From Ephydatia muelleri (lineage: Eukaryota > Porifera > Demospongiae > Spongillida > Spongillidae): a stretch of 64,000 nt of DNA. Under the pieces are notes generated by a model. It searched no databases and was not told where the DNA came from. It worked only from the letters and a program-made list of their open reading frames with translations. The DNA lies in contig JABACO010000023.1 of assembly GCA_013339895.1 (NCBI GenBank), positions 3,948,198-4,012,197 of the forward strand, given 5' to 3'. Made by a program: the position numbers and the translations under genes. Below, piece after piece: positions 24,361 to 35,185 of the stretch (positions are counted from its first letter, which is position 1; each line of letters starts with the position of its first letter).

Positions 24361-25720
24361 ATTAATCTAGACCAGCATGCTCTTCAACCTTACGAGGTCA
24401 CTATGTCCTACATGTATGTAGGATTGTCCCACTTAAAGAGATTTTTTTGTACATGCCATGTAATTATCACTACTCACAAAAGAATCTTCCATCCCACAAT
24501 TATGTGGTTCTCCTCCTCATACAAGCCAGCCTCACCTTTAAAGTTGAATTTGAGAGAAACCAGTAGTGAAAACACACGATCTGGACTAAAAAGAAAGAAC
24601 CACTTATCACCAAACAGAACACAGGAATCTAAGCCAACCATGGACACATCATTTTTTTACCATTCTTGCATGAGAGGTGGAGGGATCCCCATTATTGTGT
24701 GTACAGTTAGTGAAAAGAACAAACTAACAAACACCTCACAACTAAACTTGCATACAAGTATGTGCACAGTTGATATCCCTACGTAAAATTCACATCCATG
24801 TAATTACATCCAAGATTCCATATGTGTACTATCCAAGCCAGCCCTCACCTCTGAAAATGTGACAATATGTTCAATAATTTTACAGGAATCAGTAGTCAGG
24901 AACACACAATCTAGACTGAAAGATTGAACAGAGAAACAACCAGTGAGTAAATGTACTGTTTACCACTGTGTCATGTCCGCGGCACCCTGGGTGTACATGC
25001 GTCCTTTTGTGCTGAAACAAACCCCACTGCAGTTACCCAGGAATGAAGCACTCTGCTTTTACGAGCAAAACCCCAAAAATATTATCTACCGTTCTAGTGG
25101 ACTGGCGGCGGACATGCATCCTAGCTTCCGTGCCAAATCCAAACGCCACTACGGACATTACCCTGGCGTCAAGCACTGTTTATACAAGCAAACACAACAG
25201 CAAATCTAACTCTAAAATATCTCGTCATGTGAAAACAACACACGCGTCACATAGTCTCATACCCAAACCAACCACACCACAACAAATCAGACCTTCAGAC
25301 CTGGTTTTATTTTGAGTGCGTCGGAATTTGAAAGAGGAAAAGAATAGCAAGCCTGTACTCATACTCCGTCATTTTCAGCACGTGCACTGGTATAGACAGC
25401 ACTCCGATTTTTCAACGTGCAGCATAATTATAACACACTACACAGCCAGTAATATCCAAACTGGCCACAATATTAAGTCCAGTTGGTACCGTATGTGGAA
25501 CATAATGTGTACGGGACCTGACCTGCACACGCCCACTCTTGCAGGGGCAGGGCTACATGCAGGTTCAAGAGTACACACACCCAGCTCGGGGGCGTGACAA
25601 ATTGACACCGTATTGAGACGTACATGTAGCCATCGCATTTATCCTGCTCCACGACTATGCATTGCAACATGTACAGACAGTGATGAAAGTAATTTCTTAA
25701 TCTGTTAACATCGATACAAA

Positions 25721-25724
25721 CTTG
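25721..25724. repeat. Gypsy target-site duplication, left
   Basis: CTTG, matching 30971-30974. The unoccupied site in the right arm carries it once. Confidence 0.9.
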
Positions 25725-25926
25725 TGTAGCGTAGCGCAGACCAGCAGCGCAAACCCAACTGCAGCCACGTTAGTAGCGTAGCAAGTAATTATAATCAAGA
25801 GAACATATTACATACAATTCAATGCTACTTAAATACTACAGCACATAAGATGCAGTTATGGTACTACAAGTGCCGAGTGCAATAGACTGCCTGGCTCCAG
25901 ATATGTCTGGCTCCAGGTACATTACA
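25725..25926 (-). repeat. 3' LTR of the gypsy element
   Basis: 202 bp, identical by eye to 30769-30970. On the plus strand it begins TGTAGCGTAGCG and ends GGTACATTACA. Confidence 0.95.
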
Positions 25927-25945
25927 CTGCTCCCCTCTTCCTCAG
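25927..25945 (-). promoter_or_regulatory. Polypurine tract
   Basis: On the element strand GAGGAAGAGGGGAGCAG lies directly before the 3' LTR, where plus-strand DNA priming is expected. Confidence 0.8.
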
Positions 25946-25963
25946 ACTGTGTCCACACAGTTA

Positions 25964-28900
25964 TCATAACCGGTCAGGGGGTCGCCGTACCCGTGTAGAA
26001 CGCCTCAGTTGTGGTACATCAAGCTGATGGTCTGTGGGAATAGGCACGTTGCACTGTGGCTCTTGAGGAGTAGGTGTCTCTGTGTTTGCTTCTGGCATCC
26101 GTTCAGAGGTTACAACAGGTCTGGCTGGTTCACTTGTGACTATAAACATCTCTTCATCCAGATAGTCCTCTCTGTTGACAGGCTCTCCTCTTCTCCCTTC
26201 TGGTTTCCTCTGTTCTTCAATGGTTTCACCTGTTGGATGACCCATTACTGGTTGGGTGTATGGCTTAAGTCTGTTAAAATGAACTGTAAGTTGCTTAGCT
26301 TGACGGTTCTTCCGTATTCGATACACCACATCGCCAAGCTTCTCTTCTACTTCATATGGCCCTTGCCATGGTCGGTGGAACTTAGGAGAATGACCTCTTG
26401 GAACAGCAGGACAGTGGAGCCATACAAAATCACCCTTCTGGTAGCACTGACGCTCATTTTGCCTTTCATCATATACATTCTTTTGGTGCTGCATTTCTTT
26501 CCACGCCTCATCTCGTATGCTCTTGTAAGCATTCTGCATAGCCTTCTTTAGGTGCTCAACATACTCTCGTCCTCCCTGTGGAACAGGAGCACCACCTACT
26601 GGTAGACCATATATAAGGTCTTCTGGCAGCCGTGCCTCTCTTCCAAGCATCATGCTAAATGGGGTTACACCTGTGGTTTCATGAACAGATGTTCTATATG
26701 CAAACAATAAAACAGGCAGTTTCACATCCCAATCACGCTCATTCTCACTGACAGATAAACTTAGTAAATTCAATAAGGTCCTATTGAATCGTTCAACCAT
26801 TCCATCTGACTGAGGGTGGTAGGGAGTGGTTCGAGTTTTCCTAACCTGCAGAAGCTCACAGATACCCTTTATAACCCCGGATTCAAAGTTTCTCCCTTGA
26901 TCAGAGTGGAGCTGCTCTGGTACACCAAATCGACACATAAACTCACTCACCAAATGCCTAGCCACTGTCATGGCTTCCATATTTGGCAATGGGTAAGCCT
27001 CCTTCCACTTGGTAAAATAGTCTCCAATTACCAGAATGTACTTGTTTCCTTTTTCTGTCTCAGGCAAAGGTCCTAGTATATCCATAGCAACTCTCTGAAG
27101 AGGTCTTTCCACTGGATCAAGTTGCATTGGAGCACAAGGTGCTGGAATGGGTGTCTTTCTGGAGCAGCAAGTTGGACAACTAATACACCACTGAGTGATA
27201 TCCTTCCTCTGCCCCACCCAATAGAAACGACAACGGACTTTGTCAAGTGTCTTCTTAGCCCCCATGTGCCCTCCTACCAATGAGCTATGCAACCCTTCCA
27301 ATACTGCAGGTACAAGACTTGATGGGAGCACAAGCTGCAATGTTTTATTCAAACCCCTTCCCTGAACATCCTCCCACTGGCGATACAGAATCTTGTTTTG
27401 CATGACCAAATGGTGGCACTGTGACCATAAAGCCTTTACATGTGATGATGCATTCTTGGGAAATACCTTTGGAAAGGTTTTAGTCTCCAGCCACTTAATC
27501 ACCTGCTTAAGATCTGGGTCCTGTCTCTGATATGCGGCTAATTCCTCATGAGTCCATGAAGGCATCCATGAATCTGTCACTGCCAGCACACAGCCCTGGT
27601 CTTCATTGTCCTCCTCAGGTGGTAATCTACATTGAGAGCATGGCATACGAGACAATGAATCTGCATTTGTGTGTTTCTTTCCAGGACGGTGTAGTACTTC
27701 AAAGTCATACTCTGATAAAGTTTCTAACCACCTGGCCACCTGACCTTCAGGTTCATGAAAGCTCTGCAGCCACTTCAGGGAACTGTGGTCAGTACGTACA
27801 GTAAATCGCTTTCCATACAGGTATGCTCTGAAGTGTTGAATAGCCCACACAAGTGCCAGCATCTCACGTCTGGTGGCACAGTATTTTCTCTCTGCTTTGT
27901 TTAATGTCCTGCTGGCATAAGAGATTACATGGTCATGACCTTCAATATTTTGGGAGAGCACTGCACCGAGCCCTTCACCACTTGCATCCGTATCCACAAC
28001 AAATCCAATACTAAATACTGGATATGCAAGGACAGGTGAAGTTACCAGGCTCTCCTTCAACTTGAAGAATGCTGCATTGCACTGCAATGTCCAATTCCAA
28101 GCCTGGTGGTTTTCAGTCAAGTGGAAGAGTGGTGCTGCAATTACAGCGAAGTTCTTGACAAATCGGCGATAGTACCCTGCCAGCCCAAGGAACTGTCTCA
28201 ATTCATGGGCATTTGAAGGAGTTGGCCAGTCAGCAACACATCTTGTCTTCTCTGGATCTGTCTTAATTCCATGTTCTGAGACCACATGACCAAGATATTT
28301 AATACTCTTTCTCATCAAATGGCACTTACTTGGTTTGATTTTCAAACCTGCATTCTTCAACCGATCCAGAACATCGCGCAGCCTCACCAAATGGTCCTCT
28401 ACGGTAGCACTGAAGATCAGAATATCATCTAGATACACTAGGCAAGTAGTCCAGTGCAATCCAGACAGAACCTCTTCCATTAGGCGCTGAAATGTAGCTG
28501 GAGCATTGGTGAGACCAAATGGCATCACTCGAAACTGGAACAATCCATACGGGGTTACAAACGCCGTTTTCTCCCGATCCTCTGGGCAAACTTCCACTTG
28601 CCAATATCCACTGGCCAGGTCCAGACTTGAGAACCACTTTGCAGAACCGAGAACATCTAAGGTGTCATCTATCCGTGGTAATGGTTGTGCATCTTTTCTT
28701 GTAACTGCATTGACTTGACGAAAATCCACACAGAATCGAGTGGAGCCATCCTTCTTCTTAACAAGCACTATCGGTGAACACCAAGGACTCTGGCTGGGCT
28801 CTATCACTTTCTTTTCCAACATAGCATCAATGAGATCCTTCACCTCCCTTCTTTGGTTGAATGGTAATCTACGAAGTGACTGTTTAATAGGTCTAGCTTC

Positions 28901-30739
28901 ACCTGTATCAATGTGATGGAACACCTGACTAGTGTGTCCTATATCACCATCATGTAGTGATATGATACCCTTGTACTCACGTAATAGCCTTCTCAACTTA
29001 TCTTTTTCTTCATCAATCAGTCCCTCAGTGCTCATCACCATCTGCTCCATTATGCTATCTGCTTTGTGTTCATGAACCACTGATATGCCAGCCACGGTGT
29101 GTTTTGCACATGTATCACCAGACTCATCCAGTGGATAAAGAGATCCGATTCTTTCATGTTTGTTGACAATAGCAGGGACAGGTGATGGGTTAAGCAGCTG
29201 TACTAACATTCTACCTGCATGAGCATACGAAATCGACCTTGCCACCAACAAACCATGTCGTTCCATGAATGTTGTACTTGGCTCTAACATCACTGCACCT
29301 GTCATGACATGCTCTTTATTTGTACCCACTGTGACCTGCATCTGAGAGTAGCCTGGAACTTCCACTGATTCGCCAAAATGTGCGTGACAGACAGCAGCTG
29401 AAGTGTGGCTCTTTTCTATTTCAAATTTCACCACTGTTTCACCAGCCACCAACACCTTCATCCCCATATCAATGTGACACCTAAAATGTGAGAGAAAATC
29501 TGCTCCTATGAGACATTCCTGTGTTAGCTGGCAAGCCACCAGAACAGGAAAGGGTTCCACTATTCCACCAATATGGAGTGGTAGAACTACCTGACCAAGT
29601 GTATCCAATCTGTCACCATTAGCAACAACAATAGGGCGATGAGCTTCTTCAAGCTGGTAGAGTTCTCCACAACTGGTGATTTCCTCCCATACATCTTGTC
29701 TGATCAATGTAACAGCAGACCCTGTATCCAACAGCATTTTAGTAGGACGACCACCTACTTTCCCCCAGATTATTATAGAGGAACTTATAGCTAGTGCTGC
29801 TTCAGGCCCCCTATTCCCATACTTACCTTTTGCTGAACCAACATACCGTTGCTCTTTCTTATTCGGGCAGTTACGCCGAATATGTCCGTGCCCTCCACAC
29901 ATCCAGCACACGACGTCTTTCCTCCCCTGATCCGGACGTTGCCCAGATTTTCTTGGAGTGCGTAGTTTTTCCATCTCTTCTGAAAGTTGCCGTATTTGCC
30001 GACTAAGCGCTTCAATCTTTTCATCCCGTTCGTCATGACCTGTAGCCCTAACCGACTCAATACAAATAGTGGACTCACCTTTCGTTTCCGGCGTGACAGC
30101 TGACGCAGCTTCACTATGCTTCAGCTTGTGTAGCTGCTTTTGCGCCGACTCTACCGTTTCCTGTCGACACGCCAATTTCAACGCTTCATCTAGCGTTTTG
30201 GGTACTTCTTTCATGAGCAGCAATTGTACAGTAGGTGAGCGCACTCCTTGTATGAATTGACTGCGGAGTAATTCTTGGCGTTGCGTATGTGGCCATGACG
30301 GATACGCTTTATCCGCCATCCTCCTCAGATCACCCGAATATTCCAAAAGAGACTCTCCAACCTTTTGCACCCGGTTCTGGATCTTGAATTGCCACTCCAA
30401 TTCATTCCCGACTGGAGCAAAATGTTGCTGCAAACAAGCACACACTGCTTTGTAGTCATTTGAACAAGCCAACCCTTGTCTTGAAACAACTCGAAACGGT
30501 TCATCCTCCAGTAAAGTCAGCAATTCCTTAGTCCATAGGCCCTCTGAAATGTTAGCTTGCAAAACATACAACTCAAAACGTGACACCCACAATTCCCAAT
30601 CGCCATTGGCTGGAAAACGAGGCGGTGGCCGGAGGCCCATCCTCACGACTCTTGCTATTGCCGCACTCACCGCAGTTTCCTCAGTGCCGGTGGTCGCTGC
30701 CGCCTTCTCTTCCTCAGTCTTGGCCTCAATCTTGGACAT
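25964..30739 (-). CDS. Gag-pol polyprotein of Ty3/gypsy retrotransposon
   Basis: One open frame of 1591 codons from ATG 30739 (MSKIEAK). The frame is open further into the 5' LTR, but this first ATG after the LTR is the natural start. Order: gag with FELYVLQAN; a CCHC zinc knuckle CWMCGGHGHIRRNC near residue 275; an aspartic protease with LLDTGSA near 333; reverse transcriptase with YLDD near 764; RNase H with DTDASG and TDHSSLKWL; an integrase with an HHCC finger, the catalytic aspartates in AMDILG and HSDQG, and a glutamate in GMVERFNRTL near 1310; and a C-terminal GPY/F-like module (WQGPYEV). No env-like ORF and no chromodomain are seen. Gag and Pol are fused in one frame with no frameshift site. 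Confidence 0.97.
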   Translation of the reverse strand: MSKIEAKTEEEKAAATTGTEETAVSAAIARVVRMGLRPPPRFPANGDWELWVSRFELYVLQANISEGLWTKELLTLLEDEPFRVVSRQGLACSNDYKAVCACLQQHFAPVGNELEWQFKIQNRVQKVGESLLEYSGDLRRMADKAYPSWPHTQRQELLRSQFIQGVRSPTVQLLLMKEVPKTLDEALKLACRQETVESAQKQLHKLKHSEAASAVTPETKGESTICIESVRATGHDERDEKIEALSRQIRQLSEEMEKLRTPRKSGQRPDQGRKDVVCWMCGGHGHIRRNCPNKKEQRYVGSAKGKYGNRGPEAALAISSSIIIWGKVGGRPTKMLLDTGSAVTLIRQDVWEEITSCGELYQLEEAHRPIVVANGDRLDTLGQVVLPLHIGGIVEPFPVLVACQLTQECLIGADFLSHFRCHIDMGMKVLVAGETVVKFEIEKSHTSAAVCHAHFGESVEVPGYSQMQVTVGTNKEHVMTGAVMLEPSTTFMERHGLLVARSISYAHAGRMLVQLLNPSPVPAIVNKHERIGSLYPLDESGDTCAKHTVAGISVVHEHKADSIMEQMVMSTEGLIDEEKDKLRRLLREYKGIISLHDGDIGHTSQVFHHIDTGEARPIKQSLRRLPFNQRREVKDLIDAMLEKKVIEPSQSPWCSPIVLVKKKDGSTRFCVDFRQVNAVTRKDAQPLPRIDDTLDVLGSAKWFSSLDLASGYWQVEVCPEDREKTAFVTPYGLFQFRVMPFGLTNAPATFQRLMEEVLSGLHWTTCLVYLDDILIFSATVEDHLVRLRDVLDRLKNAGLKIKPSKCHLMRKSIKYLGHVVSEHGIKTDPEKTRCVADWPTPSNAHELRQFLGLAGYYRRFVKNFAVIAAPLFHLTENHQAWNWTLQCNAAFFKLKESLVTSPVLAYPVFSIGFVVDTDASGEGLGAVLSQNIEGHDHVISYASRTLNKAERKYCATRREMLALVWAIQHFRAYLYGKRFTVRTDHSSLKWLQSFHEPEGQVARWLETLSEYDFEVLHRPGKKHTNADSLSRMPCSQCRLPPEEDNEDQGCVLAVTDSWMPSWTHEELAAYQRQDPDLKQVIKWLETKTFPKVFPKNASSHVKALWSQCHHLVMQNKILYRQWEDVQGRGLNKTLQLVLPSSLVPAVLEGLHSSLVGGHMGAKKTLDKVRCRFYWVGQRKDITQWCISCPTCCSRKTPIPAPCAPMQLDPVERPLQRVAMDILGPLPETEKGNKYILVIGDYFTKWKEAYPLPNMEAMTVARHLVSEFMCRFGVPEQLHSDQGRNFESGVIKGICELLQVRKTRTTPYHPQSDGMVERFNRTLLNLLSLSVSENERDWDVKLPVLLFAYRTSVHETTGVTPFSMMLGREARLPEDLIYGLPVGGAPVPQGGREYVEHLKKAMQNAYKSIRDEAWKEMQHQKNVYDERQNERQCYQKGDFVWLHCPAVPRGHSPKFHRPWQGPYEVEEKLGDVVYRIRKNRQAKQLTVHFNRLKPYTQPVMGHPTGETIEEQRKPEGRRGEPVNREDYLDEEMFIVTSEPARPVVTSERMPEANTETPTPQEPQCNVPIPTDHQLDVPQLRRSTRVRRPPDRL

Positions 30740-30745
30740 GGTGAT

Positions 30746-30767
30746 ACGAATCCCGCTTCTGACACCA
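30746..30767 (-). promoter_or_regulatory. Primer binding site
   Basis: On the element strand, one base after the 5' LTR, comes TGGTGTCAGAAGCGGG. This complements a tRNA 3' end (...TGACACCA), most like tRNA-Leu. The exact tRNA is inferred. Confidence 0.75.
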
Positions 30768-30768
30768 G

Positions 30769-30970
30769 TGTAGCGTAGCGCAGACCAGCAGCGCAAACCC
30801 AACTGCAGCCACGTTAGTAGCGTAGCAAGTAATTATAATCAAGAGAACATATTACATACAATTCAATGCTACTTAAATACTACAGCACATAAGATGCAGT
30901 TATGGTACTACAAGTGCCGAGTGCAATAGACTGCCTGGCTCCAGATATGTCTGGCTCCAGGTACATTACA
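30769..30970 (-). repeat. 5' LTR of the gypsy element
   Basis: 202 bp, the same as the other LTR. As the upstream LTR of a minus-strand element it should carry the promoter. Confidence 0.95.
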
Positions 30971-30974
30971 CTTG
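30971..30974. repeat. Gypsy target-site duplication, right
   Basis: CTTG, matching 25721-25724. Confidence 0.9.
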
Positions 30975-30999
30975 TATTGACAATTGTGTGGGTGAACAA

Positions 31000-31265
31000 T
31001 AAAAGAGTGGCCAAGAGTAAAGAAGTGTAGAGAAAGTAACCATGAAAAGGGTGACAACAGTGGACATGACCATGACTGCAAAGAAGGGGATTATGTATAT
31101 ACCATGTTCCAGCTAGAGGCTGTAGTGGTTATCGTGTTTGTTGGGGTGAGAGTATGCAGTCCAAGCATGCATTATCAGAATCTTATTGTAATAGGCAAAT
31201 ACTTAAGCACTATTGCCATGATTGTGTATGCAATCTGGGTATCAGCCTCGTCGCGGGTGGCTGCA
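31000..31265. other. Non-coding flank with module A-like units
   Basis: Short GTGACC/GAGTG units resemble module A tails. No gene is recognised. Confidence 0.4.
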
Positions 31266-31810
31266 AGTGTTGACCTGAAATTTAGTGGCCGCGTATTGGC
31301 CTGAAAGTTAGTGGCCACGTGTTGGTCTGAAAATTAGTGGCCACGTGTTGGTCTGAAAGTTAGTGGCCGCGTGTTGGTCTGAAAGTTAGTGGCCATGTGT
31401 TGGTCTGAAATTTAGTGGCCGCGTGTTGGTCTGAAATTTAGTGGCCGCGTGTTGGTCTGAAATTTAGTGGCCACGTGTTGGCCTGAAAGTTAGTGGCCAC
31501 GTGTTGGTCTGAAAGTTAGTGGCCATGTGTTGGTCTGAAAGTTAGTGGCCATGTGTTAACCTGAAAACTAGTTATTGGCCGCGTATTGGCCTGAAAGTTA
31601 GTGGCCGCGTGTTAGCCTGAAAGTTAGTGGCCATGTGTTAGCCTGAAAACTAGTTATTGGCCGCGTGTTGGCCTGAAAATAAGTGGCCACGTGTTAGCCT
31701 GAAAACTAGTTATTGGCCGTGTGTTGGTCTGAAAATTAGTGGATGCATGTTAGCTTGATAATTAGTTGCCACGTGTTGGTCTGAAAGTTAGGTGCCCCGT
31801 GTTGGCTTGG
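31265..31810. repeat. 26-bp minisatellite, left arm
   Basis: About 20 units of TTAGTGGCCACGTGTTGGTC followed by TGAAAG, with C/T variation in GGCCGCGTG/GGCCATGTG, and some longer units containing AAACTAGTTATTGGCCG. Many units contain CACGTG. Confidence 0.9.
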
Positions 31811-32059
31811 ATGGTAATGTTGGTGTGTGACTTAACAGTCAAGGTACAACTTTATGTGTTGGTCAAGGCACAAGGGAAGCGTGCATGGTATAGGAGCAAC
31901 AAAAACTTACTGTTGAATTGAGACCTTTTCAACAAACACTGAGTTCTGACTGCAAAGAGACACCTTATCAATTAAAAAAAAACAGTTGTTCAACACAAAT
32001 ACTAAGGTCTAACATATCTAGTATTCTTAACGATTAAACAGCCCATGGTTCATTATGAA

Positions 32060-32530
32060 ATTAATTCTTCCCATCGTAAGAGCAAACAGCTAACCTACCA
32101 TTGCAGGATACACAAATGGTTAAAAGTAGGGACCATTAATGTAGAGAAGGATGACCAAGAGTGCAGATAAGGGTAATCATGAGTGAAGGAATGTCCAAGA
32201 GTGCATAAAAACGGTGCCATGAAGCCATGAGTGAGATAAGGGAATCATGGAGTAATGAGAAAAGGTGACCACGAGTGCAGAAAAAAGGTGACCACGAGTG
32301 CAGAAAAAAAAGGTGACCACAAGTGCAGAAAAGGGTGAACATGAGTGAAGGGTGATCATAAGTGTAGAGAAGGGTGACCATGAGTACAAGGGTCATCATG
32401 AATGCAGGACAAGGGTGAATATGAGTGCAGAGAAGGGTGACCATATAAGGGTAAACAAGGGGGGTAAACAAGGGTGAATATGAGTGCAGAGAAGGGTGAC
32501 CATGTAAGGGTAAAGTCCATGAACACAAAA
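32060..32530. repeat. Interspersed repeat module A, left arm copy 3
   Basis: Head near 32065 (TAATTCTTCCCATCGTAAG) and a longer tail of GGTGACCACGAGTGCAGAAA units. Confidence 0.8.
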
Positions 32531-32689
32531 TAATACCCAGCTCAATACTTGCCCTGACTAGCTTTCCTACTTCTACCATCTAATCCAAGGAAAAGATCAA
32601 TCTCCCAATGCTGTCCAAGACATCTTTTTCAACCCCATACATGTATTTACATGTGGTTCCAACCTACCTCCAACAGAAGACTAAACAGA

Positions 32690-34225
32690 GGAACCAGTCG
32701 ACAGGAAAAGAGACCAGCAACCTCCAGACTGAACAGAGGAACCAGTAGTCAGGAACAGAGACCAGCAACCTCCAGACTGAACAGAGGAACCAGTAGTCAG
32801 GAACAGAGACCAGCAACCTCCAGACTGAACAGAGGAACCAGTAGTCAGGAACAGAAACCAGCAACCTCCAGACTAAACAAGAGGAACCAGTAGTCAGGAA
32901 CAGAGACCAGCAACCTCCAGACTGAACAGAGGAACCAGTAGTCAGGAACAGAGACCAGCAACCTCCAGACTGAACAGAGGAACCAGCAGTCAGGAACAGA
33001 GACCAGCAACCTCCAGACTGAACAGAGGAACCAGTAGTCAGGAACAGAGACCAGCAACCTCCAGACTGAACAGAGGAACCAGTAGTCAGGAACAGAGACC
33101 AGCAACCTCCAGACTGAACAGAGGAACCAGTAGTCAGGAACAGAGACCAGCAACCTCCAGACTGAACAGAGGAACCAGTAGTCAGGAACAGAAACCAGCA
33201 ACCTCCAGACTAAACAGAGGAACCAGTAGTCAGGAACAGAGACCAGCAACCTCCAGACTGAACAGAGGAACCAGTAGTCAGGAACAGAGACCAGCAACCT
33301 CCAGACTGAACAGAGGAACCAGCAGTCAGGAACAGAGACCAGCAACCTCCAGACTGAACAGAGGAACCAGTAGTCAGGAACAGAGACCAGCAACCTCCAG
33401 ACTGAACAGAGGAACCAGTAGTCAGGAACAGAGACCAGCAACCTCCAGACTGAACAGAGGAACCAGTAGTCAGGAACAGAGACCAGCAACCTCCAGACTA
33501 AACAGAGGAACCAGTAGTCAGGAACAGAGACCAGCAACCTCCAGACTGAACAGAGACCAGCAACCTCCAGACTAAACAGAGGAACCAGTAGTCAGGAACA
33601 GAGACCAACAACCTCCAGACTGAACAGAGGAACCAGCAGTCAGGAACAGAGACCAGCAACCTCCAGACTAAACAGAGGAACCAGTAGTCAGGAACAGAGA
33701 CCAGCAACCTCCAGACTAAACAGAGGAACCAGTAGTCAGGAACAGAGAACAGCAACCTCCAGACTGAACAGAGACCAGCAACCTCCAGACTGAACAGAGG
33801 AACCAGTAGTCAGGAACAGAGACCAACAACCTCCAGACTGAACAGAGGAACCAGTAGTCAGGAACAGAGACCAGCAACCTCCAGACTAAACAGAGGAATC
33901 AGTAGTCAGGAACAGAGACCAGCAACCTCCAGACTGAACAGAGGAACCAGTAGTCAGGAACAGAGAACAGCAACCTCCAGACTGAACAGAGACCAGCAAC
34001 CTCCAGACTGAACAGAGGAACCAGTAGTCAGGAACAGAGACCAACAACCTCCAGACTGAACAGAGGAACCAGTAGTCAGGAACAGAGACCAGCAACCTCC
34101 AGACTAAACAGAGGAATCAGTAGTCAGGAACAGAGACCAGCAACCTCCAGACTGAACAGAGGAACCAGTAGTCAGGAACAGAGACCAGCAACCTCCAAAC
34201 TGAACAGAGGAACCAGTAGTCGCCA
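32690..34225. repeat. 48-bp minisatellite, left arm
   Basis: About 32 units of 48 bp (AACAGAGGAACCAGTAGTCA, GGAACAGAGACCAGCAACCT, CCAGACTG). A few units are shortened by internal deletion (AACAGAGACCAGCAACCTCC). As 48 is a multiple of three, both strands are open over hundreds of codons; this is not evidence of a protein. Confidence 0.95.
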
Positions 34226-34229
34226 AACA

Positions 34230-35090
34230 GAGAACATGAAAGACACTTCTAAACGTTGTTGAACCATTTCCCCTACGCTAACCTCACAATAGCAATATTT
34301 TGATAAGACCCAAGGCCAAGCTAGCCTACGTACAGTACGCTAACCATATAAGTGAAGGCAGGAACAGCGAACGCCCTTACCGGCCAACCTAACGCTGGCG
34401 TATGGCCTAGCTGGCCGGCAAAAAGTACGATAACTCTAGATTTAAACAAATCCCGAGGAGAGAGAAAAAGAAATATGTGACACCGCCATCTCACTTACCA
34501 CCAAGCTTCTTGAAGAATTCCAATGCGACGCGCATGCGCACTTTGAAAGCGTACCATGGGCATGGGATCCACGGATTCAGAGATAGTATTATCTCTGACG
34601 GATTAAAAAAAGCGGTGACTTCTTAGGTGAGGCTGGAGATGCTTGGGAGGCTTGACTGAGAGGCTGAGGAAGCTTGGGATCTGTAAGGAGTCGCTTGTAA
34701 TGTTTATGTAGCCCCATCTACTGGAGGTGGAGCTTAACCAACAGGTTCCAGGGGTGACCAGGTCTTCGTGATGGGAGGTTTGTGCATGGCCAGAGCAGTG
34801 TGGTAAGCCGACACCCGTGATCTGTTGAGCCACTGAGCATTGTGTAGCATCTATGTCCCTTTGTGTAGCGTGTGTGTAGCTGACGCGCTGACACACACCA
34901 CTACTACACACACTCACGCGCAAACACGCCACACACCTACGAGTCCACGCTCAACGTGGAGCCACGTAGACAGCTTACACACACGCACGTCCGTCCACAC
35001 CACACTCGAGACGCGGTTTCCACGATGGAGAGACGCGCGCAAGTGAAGCGTATCCGTCGTCCACAACCACGAACCCACTGACGTTGTTGT
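34230..35090. other. Possible gene start, otherwise non-coding
   Basis: Besides the NRF1-like site, short ATG frames end at the donor (minus strand, for example MRVALEFFKKLGG). No downstream exon was found, so no gene is called. Confidence 0.3.
34529..34540. promoter_or_regulatory. NRF1-like palindrome, left arm
   Basis: TGCGCATGCGCG (on the complementary strand) fits the NRF1 consensus, which is common at animal housekeeping promoters. A donor-like AAGCTTGGTG/GTAAGTGAG lies 25 bases further on the minus strand, so a first exon may be here. Confidence 0.4.
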
Positions 35091-35099
35091 AGCTGTGAC

Positions 35100-35185
35100 T
35101 GTGGGTGTGTGTGTGTGTGTGTGTGTGTGTGCATGTGCGTGCGTGCGTGTGTGTGTGTGGTGTGTGTGTGTGGTGTGTGTGTGTC
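35100..35185. repeat. GT microsatellite, left arm
   Basis: Interrupted (GT)n. The mirror tract at 54671-54731 is a purer (CA)n. Confidence 0.9.

Larger units (their letters stand above)
22400..25720. other. Non-coding left arm stretch
   Basis: No gene recognised. It contains module A copy 2, a small MITE at 23493-23645 and, relative to the right arm, about 160 extra bases near 24860-25020. Confidence 0.5.
25725..30970 (-). mobile_element. Intact Ty3/gypsy LTR retrotransposon
   Basis: A 5246-bp element on the minus strand, bounded by two 202-bp LTRs that look identical and start TG and end CA. It has a 4-bp target duplication (CTTG), a tRNA-type primer site, a purine tract and one open gag-pol frame. 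Identical LTRs mean a recent insertion. The right arm has the uninterrupted target at about 57754 (ACAAGTTTGTATCG, the complement of AACTTGT). Confidence 0.97.

Noticed and set aside
26009..26551. Plus-strand open frame of 180 codons
   Set aside because: It is antisense to the integrase end of the gypsy gag-pol gene and has no family features.
25964..30739. Possibility that the gypsy element is an endogenous retrovirus with an envelope
   Set aside because: The space between the pol stop (25964) and the 3' LTR (25926) is under 40 bases, so there is no room for an env gene.
32136..32579. Minus-strand 147-codon frame
   Set aside because: It is made of the degenerate module A tail repeats (HSWSPF/CTLGHPS patterns) and has no independent support.
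32651..34095. Long open frames across the 48-bp array on both strands
   Set aside because: A repeat length divisible by three without stops opens several frames. There is no start context, no flanking exon, and the copy number varies between arms.
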